64,000 bases of DNA from JADJWR01 sp964509545 (lineage in GTDB: Bacteria; Pseudomonadota; Gammaproteobacteria; Burkholderiales; Burkholderiaceae_F): contig CAZDXQ010000012.1 in NCBI GenBank assembly GCA_964509545.1, positions 21,624-85,623 on the forward strand, given 5' to 3'. The translations under genes were made by a program, and so were the position numbers. Positions 1 through 6,996 of the stretch are shown here, one piece after another; position 1 is the first letter of the stretch, and every line of letters starts with the position of its first letter. The notes under the pieces are model-generated. The model did not search any database. It had not been told where the DNA came from and saw nothing but the letters and a program-made list of their open reading frames with translations.

Positions 1-69
1 GCAGGCAAGCCACAGCTCCAGGGGCTGGTCGAACCCGGCGGCGGGCGTGCGGAAATCGATGAAAGTCAA
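1..69 (-). CDS. Hemerythrin-like protein, N-terminal 23 residues (runs off left edge)
   Basis: Reading leftwards from a TTG at 69 gives 23 codons to the window edge, containing DFRTPAAGFDQPLELWLAC. That opening (PAAGFD.PLE) resembles the start of proteobacterial hemerythrin-type (HHE) proteins, which bind a di-iron centre and serve in oxygen or NO sensing and tolerance. A Shine-Dalgarno-like AGGGAG lies six bases before the TTG, which decides the start. An FNR/Dnr-type box sits about 110 bases upstream (174-187). The family call rests on a short N-terminus, so it is tentative. Confidence 0.45.
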   Translation of the reverse strand, partial: MTFIDFRTPAAGFDQPLELWLAC

Positions 70-173
70 CTCAGGCTCCCTGCAGCGGACCGAACAATCC
101 CCCGCTGCGAATCGGCGACCGCCCAGTGTTTCGGCCAGTGCGCAACGATCCGCAATACCAATTGGGGTTTACC

Positions 174-187
174 TTGACCCTGATCAA
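174..187. promoter_or_regulatory. FNR/Dnr-type box
   Basis: TTGACCCTGATCAA matches the FNR/Dnr consensus TTGAT-N4-ATCAA at nine of ten defined positions. It lies between the end of the SirB2-like gene and the start of the leftward hemerythrin-like gene, so it most likely serves the latter. Binding is inferred. Confidence 0.6.
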
Positions 188-214
188 GTGGTGATGGCGG
201 AGATCCGTCCTGTT

Positions 215-601
215 TCAGCCACTACGCAGTGGCCACAGCGCATTGCGCGTCAGCGCCGTGCCGACGATGTAGGCGAAGGTCAGCGCCGCACCGATGAGCG
301 CCAGCACGCGGCTGCGGCGGCTGCGGCCGTAGCGCAGTGCAACAGCGCCGAGCACGATGTAAACGAGCAGGCCGCCGATCTTGGCCGCCAGCCACGGATA
401 CGCCAGCGGCGACAGCCGCGCCATGATCGCCATGGCCAGCGCCGCGGCCAGCAGCACGGTATCGACGACGTGTGGCGCCGCCCGGACGAAGCGCGCCTGC
501 AACAGCGGCGCGCCGGCCAGCATCAGCGCCGCCCGCGCTGCGAAACCGGCGCCGCTGACGATCACCGCGGTCACGTGCAGCCATTTCAGCGTTTCGTACA
601 T
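215..601 (-). CDS. SirB2-like inner-membrane protein
   Basis: 128 residues, almost entirely hydrophobic, with about four predicted membrane helices and an opening WLHVTAVIVSGAGFAARAAL typical of the SirB family (named for an invasion-gene regulator, biochemical role unknown). It begins three bases after the nnrS stop and is the last gene of the leftward operon. SirB2-like genes often lie near nitrogen-oxide genes in betaproteobacteria, which fits this place. Function is not known; the family call is fairly secure. Confidence 0.7.
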   Translation of the reverse strand: MYETLKWLHVTAVIVSGAGFAARAALMLAGAPLLQARFVRAAPHVVDTVLLAAALAMAIMARLSPLAYPWLAAKIGGLLVYIVLGAVALRYGRSRRSRVLALIGAALTFAYIVGTALTRNALWPLRSG

Positions 602-604
602 CGC

Positions 605-2014
605 CTAGCCGGGCCGGCCGTCGGCGCGCGGACGCAGGTAGATAAGCGTGTTGCGCAGCAGCCAGGGAAGCAGCGCCGCGCACCACAGCACGATGGCCAG
701 CGGCGTCAGCCAATGGCCCTGCGCCGGCCAGGCATCGACCAGCAGGCGCGCCGCGACGCCGGCCTGCAGCGTCCAGAACAGCCACCAGGTCAGCGGGTCG
801 GCGGTCAGCGGGCGGCCGCTGTGGCCGGCGGTCACCCTCGTGACCATCGCATAGGCCACGCCGCCGAAGAAGCCCATCGTCAGCGCGTGCAGCGGCGCCA
901 GGCCAAGCCCGGCCGGCGCGAGACCGGCCAGCGCAACGGCCCGGTTCCACGCGTACAGGGCGAGGGCGACGCCGAGCCAGAAGAAGCCAAGGTGCAGCAT
1001 GGCCAGCAGCCGGTTGCGCAGGCTCTGCACCACGCCCCAGCGCCAGGCGACGAAGAACAGCAGCGCCGCGCCGATCGCATCGACCGCAAGCCGCAGCACC
1101 CCGAAGGCTGGCCCCGGGGCGAAAACCGAAGCGAGCGGCAACAGGCCGTGGGCAATGACGATGAAGTTGAAGGCCGCCAGCAGCCACAGCGGCCGCCAGG
1201 CATCGAGGAAAGGCACGACACTGGCGGTGAAGAACGGGATCAGCCGGTGCGCGACCGTCACGTACACGGGCGCGATGAACAGCCATACCGACAGCATCTC
1301 GGCGCTGTGGATCCAGTCCACCGCGAGCTGCGAAATGCCAATGGCGAAGGCGAAGTGGGCCAGCCAGCCGAGGGTGAAGAAGACGAGGATCAGCCGGGCG
1401 TGGACACGGTCGTCGATGCGGCTGGCGCGGTACAGGCGAAGGAAGCGAAGCAGCAGCACGGCCCACCCGGCGGCCACGATGAGCGCGCCGGTGGCGACCA
1501 GGCCTTCTGCGAGCTGGGCGCCGACGAGCGCCAGCGGCACGCCGGCCGCGGCGGCCACGCCAGGAACCAAGAGCGGTTTCGCCGGCGGGCCTTGCACGTT
1601 CAGCCATTTCGGCCCGGCGGTGAAAAGAAAGCCGAACATGAACAGCGGCAGGAAGCCGTTGGCCATCGTCCAACCATGCAGCCACGGCGGCGGCACCGCC
1701 AGCGGCAGGGGCGCGCCAGCGGCGCGGGCGAGCAACTGAGCCAGCCACCATAGCGAAACCATCCCCAGGTTGACCATGCCGAGGAAGAAAAAGAGCCGGT
1801 GTGGCGCGGCCAGCAGCCAGCGCAACGACGCGCCCCGGAGCGGCTGCTCGCCCGACGCGTGCACGGTCATCGCCGGCCGCCGCGCCGACGAGGGTCGCAC
1901 TGCTTTGCCTGCGGCTGCAATGATTGGCGCGGCGGCGGTGCCGGGCGCGGGGCTGCCCCTGGCGGACGGAGGCGAAGGCGAGGCAGGAGGCGCTCTCGTC
2001 GGCGGTGCGCTCAT
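605..2014 (-). CDS. nnrS: NnrS family protein (NO-stress membrane protein)
   Basis: 469 residues with about twelve membrane helices. Diagnostic stretches include the N-terminal HRLFFFLGMVNLGMVSLWW, a GWTMANGFLPLFMFGFL block, and late LTMGFFGGVAYAMVTRVT followed by GHSGRPL. NnrS proteins are heme- and copper-containing membrane proteins of denitrifiers that relieve nitrosative stress. The first 48 residues are proline/alanine-rich and poorly membrane-like; an internal ATG at 1870 is an alternative start. It follows ubiT by 18 bases and precedes the SirB2-like gene. A second nnrS lies at 48484-49662. Confidence 0.9.
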   Translation of the reverse strand: MSAPPTRAPPASPSPPSARGSPAPGTAAAPIIAAAGKAVRPSSARRPAMTVHASGEQPLRGASLRWLLAAPHRLFFFLGMVNLGMVSLWWLAQLLARAAGAPLPLAVPPPWLHGWTMANGFLPLFMFGFLFTAGPKWLNVQGPPAKPLLVPGVAAAAGVPLALVGAQLAEGLVATGALIVAAGWAVLLLRFLRLYRASRIDDRVHARLILVFFTLGWLAHFAFAIGISQLAVDWIHSAEMLSVWLFIAPVYVTVAHRLIPFFTASVVPFLDAWRPLWLLAAFNFIVIAHGLLPLASVFAPGPAFGVLRLAVDAIGAALLFFVAWRWGVVQSLRNRLLAMLHLGFFWLGVALALYAWNRAVALAGLAPAGLGLAPLHALTMGFFGGVAYAMVTRVTAGHSGRPLTADPLTWWLFWTLQAGVAARLLVDAWPAQGHWLTPLAIVLWCAALLPWLLRNTLIYLRPRADGRPG

Positions 2015-2032
2015 CGGCGGCGGTCGCGGCCT

Positions 2033-2491
2033 TCAGCTGCGCCGCAGGAAGGCGGGAACCAGCGGGCCGATGGCATCGAGCGTGTTCTTCAGCCGCAGGC
2101 CGTATTCGGTGTCGCCCTCCATCACCAGCACGCGCTCGAAGAACAGCGTGTCGGCATCCTCTTCGCCCGCCGCCAGCCGCCAGAACGCCTCGGCCGGCGC
2201 CGCCACCCGCAGTGTCGGCGCGCTGCCGGCCGGCGCCAGCGCGAAGCCACGGGATTCGAGGCGAAGGCGGCAGCGCACGCCGAAATCGGTCACGCACACC
2301 TCGACCGTCTGCCCGGAAAGCTCGGCCCGCGCCTCGGCGTCGAGGCGAGGCAGCAGCACGCGGTTCAGCGCCAGCGCCAGCAGCAGCGACGGCGGCTCGA
2401 TCGGCAGCCGCTCGATCAGGCGGCGCAGCGCGGCCGGCGGCGCGGGCGGGGTTGGCAGGCGAAATCCACCGCGAGCAGGCGAGGCATTCAT
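2033..2491 (-). CDS. ubiT: UbiT, SCP2-domain ubiquinone biosynthesis accessory factor
   Basis: 152 residues forming one SCP2 sterol-carrier-like domain after a proline-rich start. UbiT binds hydrophobic quinone precursors and works with UbiU and UbiV in oxygen-independent ubiquinone synthesis. The ATG at 2491 is chosen because it overlaps the ubiV stop (ATGA) and has GGAG six bases before it; an ATG at 2503 has no ribosome-binding site. The gene order ubiU-ubiV-ubiT strengthens the call. UbiUVT allows ubiquinone synthesis without O2, as a denitrifier needs. Confidence 0.85.
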   Translation of the reverse strand: MNASPARGGFRLPTPPAPPAALRRLIERLPIEPPSLLLALALNRVLLPRLDAEARAELSGQTVEVCVTDFGVRCRLRLESRGFALAPAGSAPTLRVAAPAEAFWRLAAGEEDADTLFFERVLVMEGDTEYGLRLKNTLDAIGPLVPAFLRRS

Positions 2492-3399
2492 GCTTGGCTC
2501 CATCGGATACCGGCTTCACGCCGCAGGTAGCCGTCGGCAAGCGCGCCGGGCAGCGCCAGCGAGGTCAGCGCGTCGAGTTCGGCCTGCGCATCGGCGTCAC
2601 CATTGAACACGCGGTCGTAGGCGCGGACCACGGCGGCGAAATCCGTGCTGATCGGCGACAGCCGCAGCCGGCGCACGCCGGCCGCGGCGAGCGCATCGCG
2701 TTGCGGCAGCGCGCACATCAGGCGCGCAGACAGCGTCTGCAGGCCATTGAGGGCGAGGAACGCCTCGCCCTCCTGCGTGCGCAGAGCAAGCCCGTCCGGA
2801 TGCTCGATGCAGCGGAAGCCGCACTCATCGCGGTTGACGCCGTAGTGGCGGGCGGTGAAGCAGCGCGCCGAAAACGCCAACGGCATCCGGCCGAAGGCGA
2901 AGACCTCGGTTTCGATCGCCGGCGACCGTGTCGGCGGATTGACCGCAGCCATCGCCGGAAGCGGCAGCTCGATCGGCGGCACCCAGCGCATCGCGCCGAG
3001 CGCGGCCATCTCGTCGAGCGCCGCGGCGCTGTAGACGTTGACGTGCGGCCCGATGACGAACGGCCGGCCGGCGCGCCGGTGCAGCGCCGCCGCGTCGTTG
3101 GTCTCGACGAGGAATTCGTCCTGGTCGGCGAAGCGGTGCATGGCGCGCAGTTCGGCTTCGGATTCGATCAGCGCCTGCGTGGCCAGCACCACCTCCTTGC
3201 CGGCGGCGGCCAGGTCGCGTGCCAGCGCCAGCCAGTCGTCGGTCTTCATCTCATGCCGGCGCGAGCAGATCACCTCGCCCAGCGTGACGCTGGCCACCGG
3301 CAGTTCCGCCACCTGCGCATAGAAATCGAACAGCGTGCGCCGCGACCAGTAGGTCAGCACCGGGCCGACGCTCAGCGCAAAGGGGGCGGCTACTTCCAT
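2488..3399 (-). CDS. ubiV: UbiV, U32-family [4Fe-4S] hydroxylase subunit for anaerobic ubiquinone synthesis
   Basis: 303 residues of the peptidase U32 fold. Cysteines C45, C180, C193 and C197 match the spacing of the [4Fe-4S] ligands known in E. coli UbiV, which forms a heterodimer with UbiU and hydroxylates ubiquinone precursors without O2. The reading frame is open far upstream; the ATG at 3399 is chosen because it overlaps the ubiU end by ten bases and gives the family length. All four ligands are present, so the protein should be active. Confidence 0.9.
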   Translation of the reverse strand: MEVAAPFALSVGPVLTYWSRRTLFDFYAQVAELPVASVTLGEVICSRRHEMKTDDWLALARDLAAAGKEVVLATQALIESEAELRAMHRFADQDEFLVETNDAAALHRRAGRPFVIGPHVNVYSAAALDEMAALGAMRWVPPIELPLPAMAAVNPPTRSPAIETEVFAFGRMPLAFSARCFTARHYGVNRDECGFRCIEHPDGLALRTQEGEAFLALNGLQTLSARLMCALPQRDALAAAGVRRLRLSPISTDFAAVVRAYDRVFNGDADAQAELDALTSLALPGALADGYLRREAGIRWSQA

Positions 3400-4415
3400 G
3401 GCCGGCTGTAGGCGCCGAGCGTGTGCTGCTGGCCCTCGGCCAGCCGGCCGAGCGCGGCGGTCCATGCCGGCTGCGGCGAGAACCGCGACGGCGCCGCAGC
3501 GGCGGCATCGATCGCCGCGCGCCACACGCGCGTGACCTCGCCGACGTAGGCGGGGCTGCGCTGGCGACCCTCGATCTTGATCGCCGCCACGCCGGCGGCG
3601 ATCAGCTCTGGCAGGATCGGCAGCGTGTTCAGGCTGGTCGGCGCCTCGATCGCGTAGCCGGTCTCGCCTTCGACCTCGAAGCGACCCTTGCACAGCGTCG
3701 GATACGCGCGCGGCTCTTCCGGCGCGTAGCGGTTGATCAGGATTCCATTCAGCCGCGCATCGACACCCCGGTCGGGCCGCTCGCGCCAGTCGACGAAGGC
3801 CGCCGGCGAGCAGGCGCCGAAGTTGTTCGGCGACTGCCCGGTGGCGTAGGACGACAGGTGGCAGCGGCCCTCGACCATCACGCACAGGCTGCCGAAGCCG
3901 AAGACCTCGATCTCGACTTTCGAATTGCGCACCAGATGCGCCACCTGCGAGGCGGTCAGCACGCGCGGCAGCACCGCGCGGGCAATGCCGTAGCGCTCGC
4001 GATAGAACTCGATCGCCTCGTGGTTTGTGGCCGAGGCCTGTACCGACAGGTGCAGGCGCAGGTTCGGGTGTGTCCGCGCGGCGTAAGCCATCACGGCGAT
4101 GTCGGCGAGGATCAGCGCGTCGATGCCCAGCGCTGCCGCGGTGTCCACCGCGCGCTGCCACGGCGCGAAGTCGCGCGCGTCGGCGAAGGTGTTCAGCGCC
4201 ATCAGCACCTTGCGGCCGCGCGAGTGGGCGTAGGCGATGCCTTCGCGCGTGGCGGCGAGATCGAAGTTCAGGCCGGCGAAGTTGCGCGCATTGGTGGCGT
4301 CGCGCAGGCCCATGTAGACCGCATCCGCCCCGGCGTCGATGGCGATGGCGAGCGCCCGCAGCGAACCTGCGGGGCAGACCAGTTCCGGCTCGCGCGGCTT
4401 TTCCCGGACGGGCAC
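3390..4415 (-). CDS. ubiU: UbiU, U32-family [4Fe-4S] hydroxylase subunit for anaerobic ubiquinone synthesis
   Basis: 341 residues, GTG start. The U32 fold shows as an N-terminal ELVCPAGSL and IDAGADAVYMGL, then the cluster region. C178, C185, C202 and C242 reproduce the C-x6-C-x16-C-x39-C pattern of E. coli UbiU. It partners UbiV in O2-independent hydroxylation of the ubiquinone ring. It starts four bases after the flavoprotein gene and overlaps ubiV, indicating translational coupling. Protease activity is not expected despite the U32 name. Confidence 0.92.
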   Translation of the reverse strand: MPVREKPREPELVCPAGSLRALAIAIDAGADAVYMGLRDATNARNFAGLNFDLAATREGIAYAHSRGRKVLMALNTFADARDFAPWQRAVDTAAALGIDALILADIAVMAYAARTHPNLRLHLSVQASATNHEAIEFYRERYGIARAVLPRVLTASQVAHLVRNSKVEIEVFGFGSLCVMVEGRCHLSSYATGQSPNNFGACSPAAFVDWRERPDRGVDARLNGILINRYAPEEPRAYPTLCKGRFEVEGETGYAIEAPTSLNTLPILPELIAAGVAAIKIEGRQRSPAYVGEVTRVWRAAIDAAAAAPSRFSPQPAWTAALGRLAEGQQHTLGAYSRPWK

Positions 4416-4419
4416 GGCG

Positions 4420-5634
4420 TCAGGCTGCGGCGAGCGCCGGCTGCGCCGTCGTCGCTGTCTGTTCGGCGGCCTCGGTTTCGCCGAGCAGGAAAGCGATCAG
4501 TTCGCGCACCGGGCGAACCTGGGCGCCGAAGGGCAGCTTGCCGTCGCCGCGGAAGAACAACCCGCTCATCACGTCGCCGCGAAGCGCGGCGGCGAGCTGA
4601 TGATCGATGCAAAACTGGCCGAACTTGGCGATGCCGTCGCGCAGCCCGCACTGCGCCAGGCAGTCGAAGATCATCGTGCAACGCTTCTTTGCCGCGCGGG
4701 CGGCGGCCTTGGCCTGAAGCTTCGGCGCCAGGCGCAGGTAGTTCTCCAGCCATGGCGTGCGAACGGCGCGCGCCGGCAGGCCGGCGACGCTGATGAACTC
4801 GACGATGTCCTCGGGCCGGGCCTGCGCCAGCACGCGCTTGAACTGCGGATGCGCGTCGCCTTCCTCGGTCACCGCGAAGGCGGTGCCGACCTGCACCGCC
4901 GAGGCGCCGAGCGCGAACAGTTCGCGCACGCGCTGCGGCGTGTTGATGCCGCCGGCCGGGATCAATGGCACCTGGTCCTCGGCGCCGACCGAGCGCAGCA
5001 GCGCCCGCGCCTCAGGCAGAACCTGCTCGAACTCGAAGCGCGCGTTGCCGAGGTCCTCGATCCGCGCCGCGCCGAGATGGCCGCCGGCGTGCTTCGGATG
5101 CTCGATCACGATCGCGTCGGGCAGCCTGCCCTTGCGCTCCCATTTCTTCAGGATCAGGGCGATGCCGCGCGCGTCGGACAGGATCGGCACCAGCGCCACT
5201 TTCGGGTGATCGGCCGTCAGTTCCGGAAGGTCCAGCGGCAGCCCGGCGCCGACGACGATCGCGTCGATGCCGCTTGCGCAGGCCTGCCTGACATAGGCCG
5301 CGTACTCGGCCACTGCACGCATCACGTTGACCGCCAGCAGGCCGGCGCCGGCGGCGATCCTGCGCGCGGCGCCGATCTCGCGGTCGAGCGCTTCGAGGTT
5401 GGCGGCGTTGATCGCCGCCTTGGCGTCGACGCCGGGACCGAGATTCGTCGTCCTGTCCATCAGGTCCGGATGGTGGCGGCGCAGGTCCACCGAGGCCAGC
5501 GTGCCGACGGCATTGTTCGCCGCCACGGTGCCGGCGAGGCGATGCGCCGATACCCCCACGCCCATGCCGCCCTGCACGATCGGCCGCAGCCTGCGGCCGG
5601 CGAGTTTCAGGTCGGGCAGCCGGGGCAGGATCAC
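4420..5634 (-). CDS. Nitronate monooxygenase-like FMN oxidoreductase
   Basis: About 404 residues from a GTG that overlaps the previous stop (GTGA). The TIM-barrel shows VQGGMGVGVS near the start, EHPKHAGGHLG in the middle, IPAGGI and GASAVQVGTAFAVTEEG for phosphate binding, as in the 2-nitropropane dioxygenase/FabK family. Members oxidise nitronates or act as NAD(P)H:flavin oxidoreductases. A C-terminal extension of about 90 residues contains CLAQCG. Its place beside ubiUVT and nnrS suggests a role in anaerobic redox or nitro-compound detoxification, but the substrate cannot be read from sequence. Confidence 0.82.
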   Translation of the reverse strand: MILPRLPDLKLAGRRLRPIVQGGMGVGVSAHRLAGTVAANNAVGTLASVDLRRHHPDLMDRTTNLGPGVDAKAAINAANLEALDREIGAARRIAAGAGLLAVNVMRAVAEYAAYVRQACASGIDAIVVGAGLPLDLPELTADHPKVALVPILSDARGIALILKKWERKGRLPDAIVIEHPKHAGGHLGAARIEDLGNARFEFEQVLPEARALLRSVGAEDQVPLIPAGGINTPQRVRELFALGASAVQVGTAFAVTEEGDAHPQFKRVLAQARPEDIVEFISVAGLPARAVRTPWLENYLRLAPKLQAKAAARAAKKRCTMIFDCLAQCGLRDGIAKFGQFCIDHQLAAALRGDVMSGLFFRGDGKLPFGAQVRPVRELIAFLLGETEAAEQTATTAQPALAAA

Positions 5635-6095
5635 GGGCAGACGCCTTCGGCCAGCCTGGGCTGTACCAGCACCGGCACCTGCGCGACGGACTCGGGCAGT
5701 GCCCGCGCGATCTTGCGGCTGACGTCGTTGAACACCCGCTGCGCCTGCACCGGATCGAAGTCGCTGTGGTAGCGCTTGCGCACGCCCTGCTCGGACAGCA
5801 GGAAATACAGCGTCGGCGTGACGCCGTGCCGGGCCAGCGAATTCCTGACGCAGGCCAGCGCGCAGCCGTCGAGTGCCACGATCGGCCGTCCGGACTTGGC
5901 CGTGCGCACCAGCGAAGGGACGTCGCCGCCGACGCCGGCGATGCACGACATCTCGGCCACCTCGGCGCGGTCGAGCTTCAGCGCCACCGCGTTGGCCAGC
6001 TGCGCGGCACTTGAGCAGCCGGAGCAGGAATAGACGAGCGGTTTGGCGTGCGAACGGTCCATGGCCACTTGACGTACAGGGGCGGGCACCGGCAT
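5631..6095 (-). CDS. DGC-domain putative zinc-binding protein
   Basis: 154 residues. The core matches the DGC domain: YSCSGCSSAAQLAN, EMSCIAGVGGD and LDGCALACV supply six or more conserved cysteines likely to hold metal. Function is unknown, though the family is common beside anaerobic and denitrification genes. An internal ATG at 6062 just before the domain is an alternative start; neither has a clear ribosome-binding site. It is the first gene of the leftward operon and lies directly downstream of an FNR/Dnr-type box at 6180-6193. Confidence 0.75.
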   Translation of the reverse strand: MPVPAPVRQVAMDRSHAKPLVYSCSGCSSAAQLANAVALKLDRAEVAEMSCIAGVGGDVPSLVRTAKSGRPIVALDGCALACVRNSLARHGVTPTLYFLLSEQGVRKRYHSDFDPVQAQRVFNDVSRKIARALPESVAQVPVLVQPRLAEGVCP

Positions 6096-6179
6096 CAGTC
6101 GTCGCGCGAACGGGCGAGGCGCAGCCGCCGGCAGCGCCCGGGAAACGACGAAGTGTGATCAACAACATGCGCCCGAGCC

Positions 6180-6193
6180 TTGAGCCGCATCAA
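6180..6193. promoter_or_regulatory. FNR/Dnr-type box before the DGC-ubiUVT-nnrS operon
   Basis: TTGAGCCGCATCAA matches TTGAT-N4-ATCAA at nine of ten positions. With the usual class II geometry (box centred 41.5 bases before transcription start) the transcript would start near 6145, about 50 bases before the first gene, with CACACT on the minus strand in the -10 position. This fits known anaerobic control of ubiUVT by FNR in E. coli. Confidence 0.65.
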
Positions 6194-6306
6194 GCGATGA
6201 CGTTGCGCGGCCCGGGTTGGCCGAGGTCGCCGGGACGAATTAGGCAGCTGCCGCGGTCACGGGCGGCGACGCCGGCCTTGACAGAGGCCCACCCAGTCCA
6301 TAAATC

Positions 6307-6320
6307 AGTAACATGTTACT
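6307..6320. promoter_or_regulatory. 14-bp palindrome, likely TetR operator
   Basis: AGTAACATGTTACT is a perfect palindrome in an AT-rich patch, typical in form of TetR-family autoregulatory operators. The annotated ATG of the TetR gene (6313) lies at its centre, so either the regulator blocks its own translation-start region or the true start is further in. Confidence 0.55.
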
Positions 6321-6996
6321 TACTAAAGATCGGCGCAGGACCGCGGCTGGGTCGGCTGTCGGGGCGTCAGCCGTCGCGGCGACGCCTCGGCCAGCGCGCC
6401 GGCGGCTGCCGGCAGCGCGCCGCCAGCTCGACGTTGTGCAGGCGGTGTTGACGCTGGCGGCGCAGCGCGATCCGGGCGCGATCACTACGGTGGCCATTGC
6501 CGAGCACGTCGGCGTCACCCACGGCGCGCTGTTCCGCCATTTCGCCGACAAGGAGGCGATCTGGGCGGCGGTGTTCGACTGGGTCAGCGGTGCCCTGGGC
6601 GAGGTCGTCGGCCAGGCGTTCGCCGAAGGCCGTGACCCGCTGGAGACGCTGCAGCGCGTATTCGTCGCCCATGTCGGCTTCGTCGAGGCCCACCCGGGCG
6701 TGCCGCGCATCCTGTTTCACGAGCTGCAGCGCGCCGGCGACTCGCCGGGACGAGCGCGGCTGCGCGAACTGGTGCTGGAGTACCGGCGGCGGCTCGCCGG
6801 ACTGTTCGAGGCGGCGAAGAAGGCGCGCCAGGTCGACCCGATGCTCGACGCCGAGGCTGCCGCGGTGCTTTTCATCGGCACGGTGCAGGGCATCGTGCTG
6901 CACACGGCGCTTTTCGCACGCGCCGGCTCCATGCAGGCGCACGCGCGACGCATCCTGCCGCTGCTGCTTTACGGATTTTGCGGGGCGCGCAAATGA
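6313..6996 (+). CDS. TetR/AcrR family transcriptional regulator
   Basis: 227 residues. An arginine/alanine-rich leader of about 38 residues precedes a TetR N-terminal helix-turn-helix (ITTVAIAEHVGVTHGALFRH, then FADKEAIW) and a helical ligand-binding domain. It overlaps the next gene (ATGA at 6993), so it heads the exporter operon and probably represses it. The start codon lies inside a perfect palindrome and has no good ribosome-binding site, so the N-terminus may be shorter than given. The ligand is unknown. Confidence 0.85.
   Translation: MLLTKDRRRTAAGSAVGASAVAATPRPARRRLPAARRQLDVVQAVLTLAAQRDPGAITTVAIAEHVGVTHGALFRHFADKEAIWAAVFDWVSGALGEVVGQAFAEGRDPLETLQRVFVAHVGFVEAHPGVPRILFHELQRAGDSPGRARLRELVLEYRRRLAGLFEAAKKARQVDPMLDAEAAAVLFIGTVQGIVLHTALFARAGSMQAHARRILPLLLYGFCGARK

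Noticed and set aside
47..1753. Long plus-strand frame opposite nnrS
   Set aside because: Composition is Arg/Gln/Pro-rich and low in hydrophobic residues; nnrS on the minus strand is clearly real.
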